Source: Alterinioella nitratireducens
Lineage (GTDB): Bacteria > Pseudomonadota > Alphaproteobacteria > Rhodobacterales > Rhodobacteraceae
DNA: 63,245 nucleotides
Reading direction: 5' to 3'
Assembly: GCF_013155465.1 (NCBI RefSeq)
Contig: NZ_JABJVX010000014.1
Location: 1-63,245 of the forward strand
The notes below the pieces were generated by a model. That model ran no database searches. It was given only the letters and a program-made list of their open reading frames with translations, and was not told the origin of the DNA. This document shows, in pieces, positions 1 through 9,169 of the stretch (positions are counted from its first letter, which is position 1; each line of letters starts with the position of its first letter). The position numbers and the translations under genes were made by a program.

Positions 1-251
1 GGTTCGTTCCTTCCTCCTTTGAACACCGACACCCTACACGAGCGGCGGCGGGAGGGGCGGGCCATCCATAAAGGGGGCAGACCCGCACCTGCCCCCATCG
101 TCTTCGTTTCGGGCTTTTCAGGGTCCGGTCGAAACGGGGGATCGGTTTTCGCGTTCGAGCGCAAAGCGCGGGAGGCAGAGAAAACCGATGCATCTCGACC
201 CTGAAACGATCAAAATACCTGAAATCCCGACCGCGACGCCGGGCGCGCCGT
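1..251. other. gene-free left edge with nested inverted repeats
   Basis: No convincing gene is seen; the only open frame is short and has no ribosome site or recognisable product. Three dyads are visible. A hairpin at 73-96 has 8-bp arms (GGGGGCAG/CTGCCCCC) and could end transcripts coming from glcB, although its T-run is weak. A perfect 10-bp pair lies at 116-125/197-206 (TTTCAGGGTC/GACCCTGAAA). A second perfect 10-bp pair nests inside it at 141-150/180-189 (ATCGGTTTTC/GAAAACCGAT), with GCGC-AAA-GCGC near the centre. Confidence 0.5.
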
Positions 252-2393
252 CTATTGTGACGCCTTCAGTTCCAGCCTGCGCCGATGCAGCACCGGCTCG
301 GTATAGCCCGAGGGCTGCACCCGCCCCTTGAACACAAGGTCACAGGCCGCCTGGAAGGCAATCCCGTCGAACCCCGGTGCCATCGGCACGTAAGCGGCAT
401 CGCCCGCGTTCTGCTTGTCCACCACGGCGGCCATCTTCTGCATCGCCTCCATCACCCGGCCCTCGTCGACGACGCCGTGATGCATCCAGTTGGCGATGTG
501 CTGCGCCGAGATGCGGCAGGTCGCGCGGTCCTCCATCAGGCCGACATCGTTGATGTCGGGCACCTTGGAACAGCCGACGCCCTGGTCGATCCAGCGCACG
601 ACATAGCCCAGGATCCCTTGCGCATTGTTCTCGACCTCGGCGATGATCTGCGCCTCGCTCCAGGCGCGGTAATTCGCCAGCGGAATATCAAGGATATGCT
701 CGACAAAGGCGCGCTTGCCGCCCGCCCTGATCGCATCTTGCCGCGCGAAGACATCGACCTGGTGGTAATGCAGCGCGTGCAGCGTGGCCGCCGTGGGCGA
801 CGGCACCCAGGCGCAATTGGCCCCGGCGCGCGGATGCTCGATCTTCTGTTCCAGCATCGCGGCCATCTGGTCGGGGATGGCCCACATGCCCTTGCCAATC
901 TGCGCGCGGCCCTGAAGCCCGCATTCCAGCCCGACATCGACATTCTGCGCCTCATAGGCCGCGATCCAGCCCTTGCGCTTGATGAACTCCTTTCGGCTGA
1001 ACGGCCCCGCCTCCATGGAGGTATGGATCTCGTCCCCGGTGCGGTCGAGAAACCCGGTATTGATGAAGGCCACGCGGCTTTTCGCGGCGCGGATACATTC
1101 CTTGAGGTTGACAGTCGTGCGCCGCTCCTCATCCATGATGCCCAGTTTCACGGTATGGCGCGGCAGGCCGAGCACCTCTTCCACCCGGTCGAAAATCTCA
1201 TCCGCAAAGGCCACTTCTTCCGGCCCGTGCATCTTCGGCTTGACCACATAGACCGAGCCGTGCAGCGAATTGCCGCCCTCGCGCTGTAAATCGTGCATGG
1301 CGATCAGCGTCGTCACCATCGCATCCATCAGCCCCTCGAAGACCTCGCCGCCATCGCGGTCCAGGATCGCGGGGTTGGTCATCAAATGGCCGACATTGCG
1401 CACCCAGAGGAGCGCCCGCCCCTTCAGCGTGACCGCCTCGCCATCCGGCCCGGAATAGCTCTTGTCGGGGTTGAGCGCGCGCGTGAACCTCTTGCCGCCC
1501 TTCTCGACCTCCTCGCTCAGATCGCCCTGCATCAGCCCCAGCCAGTTGGCGTAGCACGCCACCTTGTCCTCGGCATCGACGGCGGCGACGCTATCCTCGA
1601 AATCCATGATCGCGGTCATCGCGGCCTCGATCCGGATATCGGCCATGTTGGCGCGGTCATAGCGGCCGATATAATGGTTGCCGTCAAAGACCAGCTCCAC
1701 ATGCAGCCCGTGATTGACCAGCACCACCGCGTCGGGACACCGCGCCGAGCCGCTATGGCCGACGAATTTCTCAGGGCTCACCAACGGGTGCCCATCCATC
1801 ACCAGCGCGCCATCGACCACCTCGTAACGGCGAATATCGGCATGGCTCGCGCCCCTGATCGGGAAATGCGTGTCCAGCAGGACGCGGGCCTGCGCCACCA
1901 CCCGCGCGCCGCGCCCGCGCTCATAGCCCTTGCCCTCGGGCCGGCTGCCAAGCGCATCGGTGCCATAGAACGCGTCATAGAGACTGCCCCACCGCGCATT
2001 GGCCGCATTCAGCGCATAGCGCGCGTTCATCACCGGCACGACCAGTTGCGGGCCGGGCACGCGCGCGATCTCGGGGTCGACATTGGCGGTGTCGATGGTG
2101 AAATCCTCGCCCTCGGGCACCAGATAGCCGATCTCTTCCAGGAACGCCTTATATGCCTTGCGGTCATGCGGGCCGTCGCGATTGGCAATGTGCCAGGCGT
2201 CGATCTTCTCCTGCAGATCCTCGCGTTTTTCCAGCAGCGCCCGGTTCTTCGGCCCAAGGTCATGCACGATCTGCGCAAACCCCGCCCAGAACGCATCCGC
2301 CTCCACGCCGGTTCCGGGCAGCGCGCGGGTCTCGATGAAATCCGCCAGGTCCGCAGCCACCTGCAGCCCCTGCTTGTCAATCCGCTTGCTCAT
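252..2393 (-). CDS. glcB: malate synthase G
   Basis: Condenses glyoxylate with acetyl-CoA to malate in the cytoplasm, the second step of the glyoxylate bypass. The product is 713 residues, close to the usual G-isoform length (about 720) and much longer than the A-isoform. Family segments are easy to see: [11 protein letters not shown] near residue 263, [11 protein letters not shown] near 330, and the glycine-rich [15 protein letters not shown] further on. The start was placed at the ATG before SKRIDKQ because GGAGAGA sits just upstream; the longer open frame has no ribosome site. No isocitrate lyase gene is nearby, so the gene appears to stand alone, transcribed towards the window edge. Confidence 0.97.
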   Translation of the reverse strand: MSKRIDKQGLQVAADLADFIETRALPGTGVEADAFWAGFAQIVHDLGPKNRALLEKREDLQEKIDAWHIANRDGPHDRKAYKAFLEEIGYLVPEGEDFTIDTANVDPEIARVPGPQLVVPVMNARYALNAANARWGSLYDAFYGTDALGSRPEGKGYERGRGARVVAQARVLLDTHFPIRGASHADIRRYEVVDGALVMDGHPLVSPEKFVGHSGSARCPDAVVLVNHGLHVELVFDGNHYIGRYDRANMADIRIEAAMTAIMDFEDSVAAVDAEDKVACYANWLGLMQGDLSEEVEKGGKRFTRALNPDKSYSGPDGEAVTLKGRALLWVRNVGHLMTNPAILDRDGGEVFEGLMDAMVTTLIAMHDLQREGGNSLHGSVYVVKPKMHGPEEVAFADEIFDRVEEVLGLPRHTVKLGIMDEERRTTVNLKECIRAAKSRVAFINTGFLDRTGDEIHTSMEAGPFSRKEFIKRKGWIAAYEAQNVDVGLECGLQGRAQIGKGMWAIPDQMAAMLEQKIEHPRAGANCAWVPSPTAATLHALHYHQVDVFARQDAIRAGGKRAFVEHILDIPLANYRAWSEAQIIAEVENNAQGILGYVVRWIDQGVGCSKVPDINDVGLMEDRATCRISAQHIANWMHHGVVDEGRVMEAMQKMAAVVDKQNAGDAAYVPMAPGFDGIAFQAACDLVFKGRVQPSGYTEPVLHRRRLELKASQ

Positions 2394-2498
2394 CCGACTC
2401 TCTCCTACCAATGCCTGACATCCGGTCCGCATACTGTCGCATACCGTGCTTGGCGCAGAGCTAGTCCAAAATCCGCTCAAGGGCAAGAAATCCGCGCG

Positions 2499-3197
2499 TC
2501 AGCGCCCGCGCTCGGCCCCGTGCCTCTCTTCCATAAGCCTATAGAAATCCTGCAATTTCTTGCCCCTTTCGGGTTTGAAAGAGGCACCTTCTTGCATTCC
2601 CTGAATCCGGTCCAGCCGGAACATGCGGAAATCCTCGCGCAGTTCGCACCAGCCCACCACGGTCCAGACCGAGCCCCAGAACCACAACCCCAGGGGCCGG
2701 ATCACCCGATCCGTCCGCGCGCCCTTTTCATCACTGTAATCCAGCATCAGGCGCTGGCCCGCATCCGCGGCCGCCTCGACCCGGTCGATCCTCACCCGCA
2801 GATCGTCGGTCATGCGCGGCCCGATGGCGTGGACCGGCACCTGCCCCGCGCGCAACCGCTCGGCCTCGGGCAACACCGCGCCGATCTTGACAAGCGCCTC
2901 CTCGGCGCCGCGCGCCATATCCGCGCCGCCAAAGGCCCGGATCAGGCGGGCCCCGGCGACCAGCGCCACGATCTCGTCCCGCGTGAACATCAGCGGCGGC
3001 AGGTCATAGCCTTCCTCCATCACGTAACCCACACCCGCCTCGCCGTCGACCGGCACACCGCTGGCCATGAGGTCGGCAATATCGCGGTAGATGGTGCGGG
3101 TGCTGACCTCCAGCTTTTCGGCCAGCTTGTCTGCCGTGACCAACCGCCCGCCGCGCATCATCTGCACGATTCGAAACAGGCGGTCGGCCCGGCGCAT
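2499..3197 (-). CDS. YafY-type HTH/WYL transcriptional regulator
   Basis: A 232-residue regulator. The N-terminal 60 residues form a DeoR/HTH_11 winged helix (LAEKLEVSTRTIYRDI). The C-terminal half is a WYL ligand-sensing domain, with the conserved stretch IRPLGLWFWGSVWTVVGWC around residues 165-183. Such proteins are usually repressors or activators of a nearby gene in response to a small ligand or nucleic acid. It starts three bases after the stop of the VOC gene, so the two form an operon, and the palindrome ahead of that operon is its most likely binding site. The ligand is unknown. Confidence 0.88.
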   Translation of the reverse strand: MRRADRLFRIVQMMRGGRLVTADKLAEKLEVSTRTIYRDIADLMASGVPVDGEAGVGYVMEEGYDLPPLMFTRDEIVALVAGARLIRAFGGADMARGAEEALVKIGAVLPEAERLRAGQVPVHAIGPRMTDDLRVRIDRVEAAADAGQRLMLDYSDEKGARTDRVIRPLGLWFWGSVWTVVGWCELREDFRMFRLDRIQGMQEGASFKPERGKKLQDFYRLMEERHGAERGR

Positions 3198-3200
3198 CCT

Positions 3201-3578
3201 TCAGGCGACCTCGAAGAGGCCGATGGAATTGCCATCGGGATCGGTGGCGTAGAAGAAACGCCCCGGCGGGATCTGGATGATCGGCGAGACCACGGTGCCG
3301 CCCGCCTGTTTCACCCGCTCCATCATCTCCTCCGACGTGCCTTCAGCGGCCAGGTGGATGGTGGGGCCGGTGCCATCGCCCGCGGGCTTGCCCCGGTAGA
3401 GGTGTCCCGCGACGCCCTTCATCGGGTCGGCGGGCTTGAAATTGGCGAACACCTCCTCGCCCGAGGTCTCCTTCTCCAACGCCATGCCGGTGATCGCGGC
3501 GTAGAATTTCATTCCCTTGTCCAGGTCCGAGACCGGGATTTCGGACCAGACAACGGCATGTTCGGGTGCATGGGTCAT
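3201..3578 (-). CDS. VOC (glyoxalase/bleomycin-resistance fold) family protein
   Basis: A 125-residue single VOC domain. It opens with AVVWSEIPVSDLDKGMKFY and ends with FFYATDPDGNSIGLFEV, the usual beginning and end of these paired beta-alpha-beta-beta-beta modules. Members bind a metal and act on small electrophiles or bind hydrophobic drugs; the substrate cannot be told here. Three in-frame ATGs are close together. The one at 3578 was chosen because AAGGA lies nine bases ahead of it, while the other two would start before or on that site. First gene of an operon with the WYL regulator. Confidence 0.85.
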   Translation of the reverse strand: MTHAPEHAVVWSEIPVSDLDKGMKFYAAITGMALEKETSGEEVFANFKPADPMKGVAGHLYRGKPAGDGTGPTIHLAAEGTSEEMMERVKQAGGTVVSPIIQIPPGRFFYATDPDGNSIGLFEVA

Positions 3579-3608
3579 GATTGTCATTCCTTCATGTTGA
3601 GACATAGC

Positions 3609-3657
3609 GAATGACAGCGTTTTGACATACCCCTCCTGACAGCATTCTGTCAGGAGG
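3609..3657 (-). promoter_or_regulatory. palindromic operator/promoter of the VOC-WYL operon
   Basis: A perfect 11-bp inverted repeat (CCTCCTGACAG / CTGTCAGGAGG, loop CATT) spans 3632-3657. Two more TGACA copies follow at about 3612 and 3623. On the minus strand a -35-like CTGACA inside the palindrome is 18 bases from TATGTC, a plausible -10, so a bound regulator would cover the promoter. No T-run follows the hairpin, which argues against a terminator for the gene that ends 11 bases away. Assignment to the WYL regulator is inferred from position. Confidence 0.55.
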
Positions 3658-3667
3658 ATGTATGATC

Positions 3668-4216
3668 TCAGTTGAACAGCGCGTTGATCTCGGCGGGGCC
3701 GAGGCTGGCGCGGTTGTCGCCCATCCGGCAATCGTCGTTTTGCGGGTTGGCGTCACGCAAAATGTCGGGATCATAGCTGATCTCGACGCCGAAGCCTTCC
3801 TGGAACTCGTGACCGGGGTTCCAGCTGCGCTCGGTGGCGAAGACAAAGCTTTCTCCGGGGTTGAGGTTGACGAAGCCGCGATAGCCAATGGGCGCACCGC
3901 TGGCATTCATCAGCGTGACAAGCTGCTGCCCGTCGCGCGAGCGGTAGGGCGCGCCGCCGATATTGGCGATCTCCGCCTCGATCCGGATCAACCCCCCGCC
4001 GATCCGCCGCGCGGCAAAGGACCGGATGGCGGGCGCGGGGCATTGCACGGCCAGCACACCGGGCTGGACGCTGATCCCCTGCTGTCCGGCGAATCCGGGA
4101 ACGGCATCGGGCATCAACTGGATCCCCTCCAACTGGATCAGGGATTGCGCCGGCGCGGCGGCAGGCGTGAGGGCGGCAAGCGCAAGACAGGCGGCTTTGA
4201 GGGTCAGGGGGCGCAT
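3668..4216 (-). CDS. exported hypothetical protein
   Basis: A 182-residue protein not recognised as a known family. It begins with a clear Sec signal peptide (MRPLTLKAACLALAALTPA then AAPAQS), so the mature part should be periplasmic. The mature region is beta-rich, with IEAEIANIGGAPYRSRDGQQ and LNPGESFVFATE, a pattern like a small immunoglobulin-type or CARDB-type fold. Two cysteines, one early and one near the C-terminus, could pair. The start with AAGGAG eight bases upstream is preferred over an ATG 39 bases earlier. It appears to be transcribed alone. Confidence 0.65.
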   Translation of the reverse strand: MRPLTLKAACLALAALTPAAAPAQSLIQLEGIQLMPDAVPGFAGQQGISVQPGVLAVQCPAPAIRSFAARRIGGGLIRIEAEIANIGGAPYRSRDGQQLVTLMNASGAPIGYRGFVNLNPGESFVFATERSWNPGHEFQEGFGVEISYDPDILRDANPQNDDCRMGDNRASLGPAEINALFN

Positions 4217-4360
4217 CGGGACATCTCCTTTGGTTGAATCGGGGGCGCTGTCCATGGGTCGGGTGACGCAGGGGAAAGGTTCAATCGGACCCGCGCCCGA
4301 CCTTGCACCTGCGCGCCCATCCGCTACTCATTGGGGCGACCAAACGCGAAGGAATCCCCC

Positions 4361-6931
4361 ATGCAAGCCGACGCCCCCCAGACCGTCCACCTGGCCGATT
4401 ACACCGCCCCGAACTGGTGGGTGGAAAAGGTCGAGCTTGCCTTTGACCTGCACCCGACCGCGACCCGCGTCCGCTCGAAAATCCGGTTCATACGCAACCC
4501 GGATGCCGAGGGGCGCGACCTGCATCTGGACGGGGAAAATCTTTCGCTCATCACTTTAGCTGTGGACGGCAAACCCCTCACCGGTAACGAATATCGGAAA
4601 ACCGACACAAGCCTGACCGTCCCCGGCGACACCCTGCCGCAAGACGCCTTCACCTGGGAGGCCGAGGTCGAGATCAACCCCGAGGCCAACACCGCGCTGG
4701 AGGGGCTCTACATGTCCAATGGAATGTTCTGCACCCAATGCGAGGCCGAGGGCTTTCGCAAGATCACCTATTACCCCGACCGCCCCGATGTGATGGCCCC
4801 CTTCGAGGTGCGGATCAATTCCGACCTGCCGGTGCTCCTGTCCAACGGCAACCACGCCGAGCGCGGCAATGGCATGGCCGTCTGGTCCGATCCCTGGCCG
4901 AAACCCGCCTACCTCTTCGCGCTTGTCGCGGGCGACCTGGTGGCGATCTCGGACCGCTTTACCACCCGCTCGGGGCGCGACGTGGCGCTCAACATCTGGG
5001 TCCGGCGCGGCGATGAGGGCAAATGCGCCTTCGCCATGGACGCGCTGAAACGCTCGATGCGATGGGATGAGGAGGTTTACGGGCGCGAATACGACCTCGA
5101 CATCTTCAACATCGTCGCGGTCGACGATTTCAACATGGGCGCGATGGAGAACAAGGGGCTCAACATCTTCAACTCCTCCGCCGTGCTGGCCAGCCCCGAG
5201 ACCTCCACCGACGACAATTTCGCCCGTATCGAGGCGATCATCGCGCATGAGTATTTCCACAACTGGACCGGCAACCGCATCACCTGCCGCGACTGGTTCC
5301 AACTGTGCCTCAAGGAAGGGCTGACCGTGTTCCGCGATCAGCAGTTCTCCGGCGACACGCGCGGGGCGGCGGTCGAGCGCATCGGCAACGTCCTGTCCCT
5401 GCGCGCGCGCCAGTTCCGCGAGGATGCGGGGCCCCTGGCGCATCCCGTCCGGCCCGAAAGCTTCGTCGAGATCAACAATTTCTACACCGCCACGGTCTAT
5501 GAGAAGGGCGCCGAGATCATCGGGATGCTCAAGCGCCTGGTGGGCGACGACGCCTATTACAAGGCGTGCGATCTCTACTTTTCCCGCCACGACGGTGACG
5601 CCGCCACGATCGAGGATTGGCTCAAGGTGTTCGAGGATACGACCGGCCGCGACCTGACCCGGTTCAAGCGCTGGTACACCCAGGCCGGAACCCCGCGCGT
5701 GACGGTCACCGACAGCTTCAAGGACGGCACATACCGGATTGATTTTGAACAGGTAACACCGCCCACACCCGGTCAGCCCGACAAGGAACCGCAACTCATC
5801 CCGATGGCGATGGGGCTGATCAATCCCGACGGATCCGAAGCGCGCCCGACGCAGGTGGTGGAACTGACCGAGGCCCGCCAGAGCCTGCGTTTCGACGGCC
5901 TCGACGCGCGCCCGATCCCCTCGCTCCTGCGCGGCTTCTCGGCCCCCGTGATCCTCGACCACAGCCCCGGTTTCAACGACCGCGCCACGCTGCTGGCGCA
6001 TGACACCGACCCTTTCGTGCGGTGGGAGGCCGGACGCGCCCTGACCCGTCAGACCGTCCTGGCGATGCTGACCGACCGCGCCGCCCCCGACCCCGCCTAT
6101 CTGGATGCGCTGCAGATGGCGGCGGCGAATGACACCCTCGACCCCGCCTTCCGCGCGCTGGTGCTGTCGCTGCCCTCGCAGGACGACATCGCGCAGGGCT
6201 GCGTCGATGCGGGCGTGGTGCCCGACCCGACCGCCATTCACCACGCGCTGAAGGCGCTCGGGCGCTCGATCGGCGACCACATGGAGGGGCTCTTCACCAC
6301 GCTTTACGACCGCCTCGCCAGCGACGCGCCCTACCGGCCCGATGCCGCGCAATCCGGCAAACGCGCCTTGCGCAACATGGCCTTGAGGCGCCTCACCCCG
6401 CGCGACGGCGCGACCCGCGCCCGCGCCCAGTTCGACACCGCCACCAACATGACCGATCAACTTGCCGCCTTCGCCTGCCTGCTGGAGGCGGGCGACCCAC
6501 AGGTGGCCGCGCAGTTCGAGGCGCAATGGCACGGTGACCGCCTGGTGATGGATAAATGGTTCATGCTCCAGGTCGCGCAGGCCGAGCCGAAAGACGCCGT
6601 ATCCCGCGCGAAGATACTGACAGAACACCCTGATTTCACGATGAAAAACCCAAACCGCTTCCGCGCGGTGATGGGCGGGCTGACAGGCGGCAACCCGGCG
6701 GGCTTCCACGACCCTTCCGGCGCGGGCTACCGCTTCCTCGCCACCTGGCTGATCCGCCTCGATGCCGCCAACCCGCAGACCGCCGCCCGCCTCTCCACCG
6801 CGTTCGAGACCTGGAAACGCTACGATGCCGACCGCCAGACCCTGATGCGGACAGAGCTTGAGCGCATCCTCGACACAGACGGCCTCAGCCGCGACCTGGC
6901 CGAGATGACCAGCCGGATGCTGGAGGGGTAA
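4361..6931 (+). CDS. pepN: aminopeptidase N (M1 family zinc peptidase)
   Basis: Cytoplasmic zinc aminopeptidase that removes N-terminal residues from peptides late in protein turnover. The 856-residue product has the M1 signature: the substrate-binding GAMEN loop near residue 260, the HEYFHNWTGNR zinc motif near 296, and the downstream glutamate in LKEGLTVF near 317. The C-terminal third holds the DUF3458 and helical ARM-like domains typical of the E. coli PepN type. The ATG at 4361 has AAGGA ahead of it; an in-frame TTG 30 bases earlier is less likely. Its end overlaps the ribosome site of the RidA gene, suggesting coupled translation. Confidence 0.96.
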   Translation: MQADAPQTVHLADYTAPNWWVEKVELAFDLHPTATRVRSKIRFIRNPDAEGRDLHLDGENLSLITLAVDGKPLTGNEYRKTDTSLTVPGDTLPQDAFTWEAEVEINPEANTALEGLYMSNGMFCTQCEAEGFRKITYYPDRPDVMAPFEVRINSDLPVLLSNGNHAERGNGMAVWSDPWPKPAYLFALVAGDLVAISDRFTTRSGRDVALNIWVRRGDEGKCAFAMDALKRSMRWDEEVYGREYDLDIFNIVAVDDFNMGAMENKGLNIFNSSAVLASPETSTDDNFARIEAIIAHEYFHNWTGNRITCRDWFQLCLKEGLTVFRDQQFSGDTRGAAVERIGNVLSLRARQFREDAGPLAHPVRPESFVEINNFYTATVYEKGAEIIGMLKRLVGDDAYYKACDLYFSRHDGDAATIEDWLKVFEDTTGRDLTRFKRWYTQAGTPRVTVTDSFKDGTYRIDFEQVTPPTPGQPDKEPQLIPMAMGLINPDGSEARPTQVVELTEARQSLRFDGLDARPIPSLLRGFSAPVILDHSPGFNDRATLLAHDTDPFVRWEAGRALTRQTVLAMLTDRAAPDPAYLDALQMAAANDTLDPAFRALVLSLPSQDDIAQGCVDAGVVPDPTAIHHALKALGRSIGDHMEGLFTTLYDRLASDAPYRPDAAQSGKRALRNMALRRLTPRDGATRARAQFDTATNMTDQLAAFACLLEAGDPQVAAQFEAQWHGDRLVMDKWFMLQVAQAEPKDAVSRAKILTEHPDFTMKNPNRFRAVMGGLTGGNPAGFHDPSGAGYRFLATWLIRLDAANPQTAARLSTAFETWKRYDADRQTLMRTELERILDTDGLSRDLAEMTSRMLEG

Positions 6932-6935
6932 GCGC

Positions 6936-7316
6936 ATAAAAAAGCACGTCTTCTCCGGCTCGGTTTTCGAGGAGAAATATGGCCATTCCCGCGCCGTGGT
7001 CGCGGGCGACACGATCTATGTCTCGGGCACGACGGGCTATGACTACGCCACCGGCGCGCTGCCCGAGGAGGCCGCCGAACAGACCCGCCAGACCTTCCGC
7101 AATATCGAGGCCGCGCTGCACCAGGCGGGGGCAAGCCTGCACGACCTCGTGCAGATCGTGACCTATTTCACCGATCCCGACGACTGGGACGCCATCGGCG
7201 CGGTCCTGCGCGACGAATTGCAGGGCATTCACCCGGCCAATTCGGGCGTTCGCGTCGCGTTGATCGACCCCGCGATGAAGGTCGAGATCTCGGCCATCGC
7301 GGTCAGATCGGCCTGA
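6936..7316 (+). CDS. RidA/YjgF family protein, apparent AUA start
   Basis: A RidA-fold protein; members hydrolyse reactive enamine/imine intermediates or have related roles. Seen in the frame: IKKHVFSGSVFEEKYGHSRA, then GDTIYVSGTTGYDY, QTFRNIEAALHQAG and NSGVRVALIDPAMKVEI. The first canonical start is a GTG at 6996, which would remove the first beta strand. Upstream, the frame stays open only to a TGA at 6906 and holds no ATG, GTG, TTG or CTG. An ATA at 6936 sits nine bases after a perfect GGAGG (6922-6926), exactly where relatives begin. The start call is therefore inferred; a mutated ATG or sequence error is the alternative. Confidence 0.75.
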   Translation: MKKHVFSGSVFEEKYGHSRAVVAGDTIYVSGTTGYDYATGALPEEAAEQTRQTFRNIEAALHQAGASLHDLVQIVTYFTDPDDWDAIGAVLRDELQGIHPANSGVRVALIDPAMKVEISAIAVRSA

Positions 7317-7407
7317 CAGGGAATTGCACACAATCCCTGCGCATTCGCCACCCGAGACGCGCAGCCTTGCCACGAAAAAACCCAGATGGCCGCGCAGGAT
7401 CGCGGTC

Positions 7408-7806
7408 ATGACACCAAGCTTTCAATACCGCGTCCTGGGGCGCGCGCGCTGCGCCTGGCCGGGGCTGGCCGCAGGCACGATCATGGCCGGGGCCGCCGCC
7501 TGGTCCGGGGCCGCGCCCTGGGTCTGGGCCGCACTCCTGCCCTGCCTCGGCATCTGCCTGCTGCAACTGGCGCTGCGCCCGATCTACGGCATCCGCATCT
7601 CCCCCTCGGCGCTGGAGATCTACGAGGGCTTCGGGGAAGAGGCGCTGCCGCTCTCGGACATCGCGCATCTGCGGATCATCGGCGGCGATGTGCGGGTGGT
7701 CATGACCTCAGGCAGCGAACGCGCGCTTCCGCGCCGCGCCCTGCCCAATGCCATCGCGCTCATCCGCGAGATGACGGAACGCGGCATCCCGATCAGACAA
7801 GTCTAA
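7408..7806 (+). CDS. small inner-membrane protein with a PH-like tail
   Basis: A 132-residue protein of unknown role. Two hydrophobic segments occupy roughly residues 14-32 and 36-53. They are followed by a soluble tail (IRISPSALEIYEGFGEEALP, then DIAHLRIIGGDVRVVM) that resembles the short bacterial PH-type domains attached to membrane anchors. The ATG at 7408 has AGGA nearby; an earlier in-frame ATG would add a charged leader with no support. Its last four bases overlap the stop of the opposite-strand transglycosylase gene. Confidence 0.6.
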   Translation: MTPSFQYRVLGRARCAWPGLAAGTIMAGAAAWSGAAPWVWAALLPCLGICLLQLALRPIYGIRISPSALEIYEGFGEEALPLSDIAHLRIIGGDVRVVMTSGSERALPRRALPNAIALIREMTERGIPIRQV

Positions 7807-8558
7807 CCGCGCGGATCGCAATAGCTCTGCGACGACACCCAGTCCCGCATCGCCTCGCGCCGCGTGCGGCTGTGAAACGGTCCCCATTCGGCGGCGACGC
7901 CCCGCATGCCCCGGCTGACCACCCCGTCGCGCAGCACGTTCTGCGCCATGATCCGCACGCCGCAGCGCAGATTGGCGGAGCCGTTCATCAGCGCCTCGCC
8001 GGTGCCGACCGCGCAATCGCGGTAGCGCGCGGTGGCGGGCGCGATCTGGATCAGCCCGAACCACTGTCCGCCGCCGCCCACGGCGCGGGGGTTATGGGTG
8101 CTCTCATACCAGGCCAGCGCCGAGACCAGGCCCGCCCAGAACGCCGCGCGTTCCTCCAGCCCGTTTTCCTCGTATTCCGGACACCATTCGGCAATATCGC
8201 CGGGCACGGTGCGCAAAAGTTGCTCGCGGTCGCGGATCGCGGTGATCAGGGCGATGCCCCAGGCCGGGTCGGCGGGCGCCACCATTCCGGGGCGCTGTTC
8301 GTCCCAATGCAGGACGGGCACCAAGATCTCGGGCCGGGTCACGGGCCGCAGGCTGGCCAGCGGCGCCGCGGTCGGGCGCTGCACCGGGCGGATGATATCG
8401 GGGGCCGAGGCGGTTTCGGGCGCGTCCGGATTGCGCACTTCCTCCTGCGGCCCGATCTCGGCCACCTCGGGCAGTTCGGGCGCGGTCACTTCGGCCAGCG
8501 CCACGGTGGACATCCCGAGGGCGAACATCGCCGCAAGGGGCAGGAAACGGCGGGTCAT
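7803..8558 (-). CDS. periplasmic lytic transglycosylase-like (SLT domain) protein
   Basis: A 251-residue exported protein with an SLT-type fold, expected to cleave peptidoglycan glycan strands with formation of anhydro ends. A Sec signal peptide (RRFLPLAAMFALGMSTVALA) is followed by a proline-rich stretch. The SLT core then runs WYESTHNPRAVGGGGQWFGL and IQIAPATARYRDC; the glutamate in WYEST is the likely catalytic residue. Three cysteines in the last third suggest disulphides. The upstream gene is a close paralogue ending five bases before this ATG, so this is a tandem duplication in one operon. Confidence 0.75.
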   Translation of the reverse strand: MTRRFLPLAAMFALGMSTVALAEVTAPELPEVAEIGPQEEVRNPDAPETASAPDIIRPVQRPTAAPLASLRPVTRPEILVPVLHWDEQRPGMVAPADPAWGIALITAIRDREQLLRTVPGDIAEWCPEYEENGLEERAAFWAGLVSALAWYESTHNPRAVGGGGQWFGLIQIAPATARYRDCAVGTGEALMNGSANLRCGVRIMAQNVLRDGVVSRGMRGVAAEWGPFHSRTRREAMRDWVSSQSYCDPRG

Positions 8559-8563
8559 GCGCC

Positions 8564-9157
8564 TCACCCCTGACAATAGCTCTGCCGATGCAGCCAGGCC
8601 CGCATCTCGGCGGCCTTGGCCGGGTCGCGCATCGGCCCCCAATCGGCGGCCACGCCGCGCCTGCCCTGGCTGACCACGCCGTCGCGCGGCACCGTCACCG
8701 CCATGATCCGCAAGGCGCAGCGCAGGTTGGCCGCCCCGTCGCGCAGCGCGCTGCCGGTCCCCACGGCGCAATTGCGATACCGCGCCGTCGCGGGCGAGAT
8801 CTGCAGCAGCCCGAACCAGCGCCCGCCGCCCCCCACGGCATCGGGGTTCCAGGTGCTCTCATAGCGCGCCAGCGCCGACATGAACCCGGTCCAGAAGGCC
8901 GCGCGGGTCTCGGCATCGGCATGGGTATAGCCGGGGCACCAATCCTCGGCGTCGGACGGCACCACCTGCGTCAGGATCGCCGCATCGCTGTTCAGCATCT
9001 CCATCGAAGCGCGGGTCCAGATCGCCGCTTCGGGCCGGTGATCCCACCGCATTACCGGCTCGGCGACGGGGTCGGGCGCGGGGCGCAGCTCGGCGCAGGC
9101 GGCAAGGGCAAAGGCGGACACAAGGGCCAGCAGGACGGGCCGGATGAGACGGGGCAT
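8564..9157 (-). CDS. lytic transglycosylase-like lipoprotein (SLT domain)
   Basis: Paralogue of the next gene, 197 residues. It starts with a lipoprotein signal (LLALVSAFALAAC, lipid on the cysteine), so it should be membrane-anchored in the periplasm. The shared core includes YESTWNPDAVGGGGRWFGLL and QISPATARYRNCAVGTG, nearly the same as its neighbour. The catalytic glutamate (YEST) and the cysteines are kept in both copies. Different anchoring (lipoprotein here, soluble there) may separate their sites of action. The start is the ATG just before PRLIRP; longer frames lack a signal peptide. Confidence 0.75.
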   Translation of the reverse strand: MPRLIRPVLLALVSAFALAACAELRPAPDPVAEPVMRWDHRPEAAIWTRASMEMLNSDAAILTQVVPSDAEDWCPGYTHADAETRAAFWTGFMSALARYESTWNPDAVGGGGRWFGLLQISPATARYRNCAVGTGSALRDGAANLRCALRIMAVTVPRDGVVSQGRRGVAADWGPMRDPAKAAEMRAWLHRQSYCQG

Positions 9158-9169
9158 CGTGGTTCTCGT

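Noticed and set aside
19-204. A 61-codon open frame at the left edge
   Set aside because: No ribosome site, no protein-like composition, and it overlaps the nested inverted repeats.
1293-3614. A 773-codon plus-strand open frame across glcB and the WYL gene
   Set aside because: It runs antisense to two well-supported genes, has the arginine/histidine/proline-rich composition of GC-rich shadow frames and no recognisable domain. The same reasoning removes long antisense frames opposite pepN (4556-7012), ftsZ, murD-murF (45744-48434) and uvrD.
3632-3657. Palindrome as a terminator for the exported hypothetical gene
   Set aside because: No T-run follows on the minus strand, and its overlap with a -35/-10-like pair fits an operator better.
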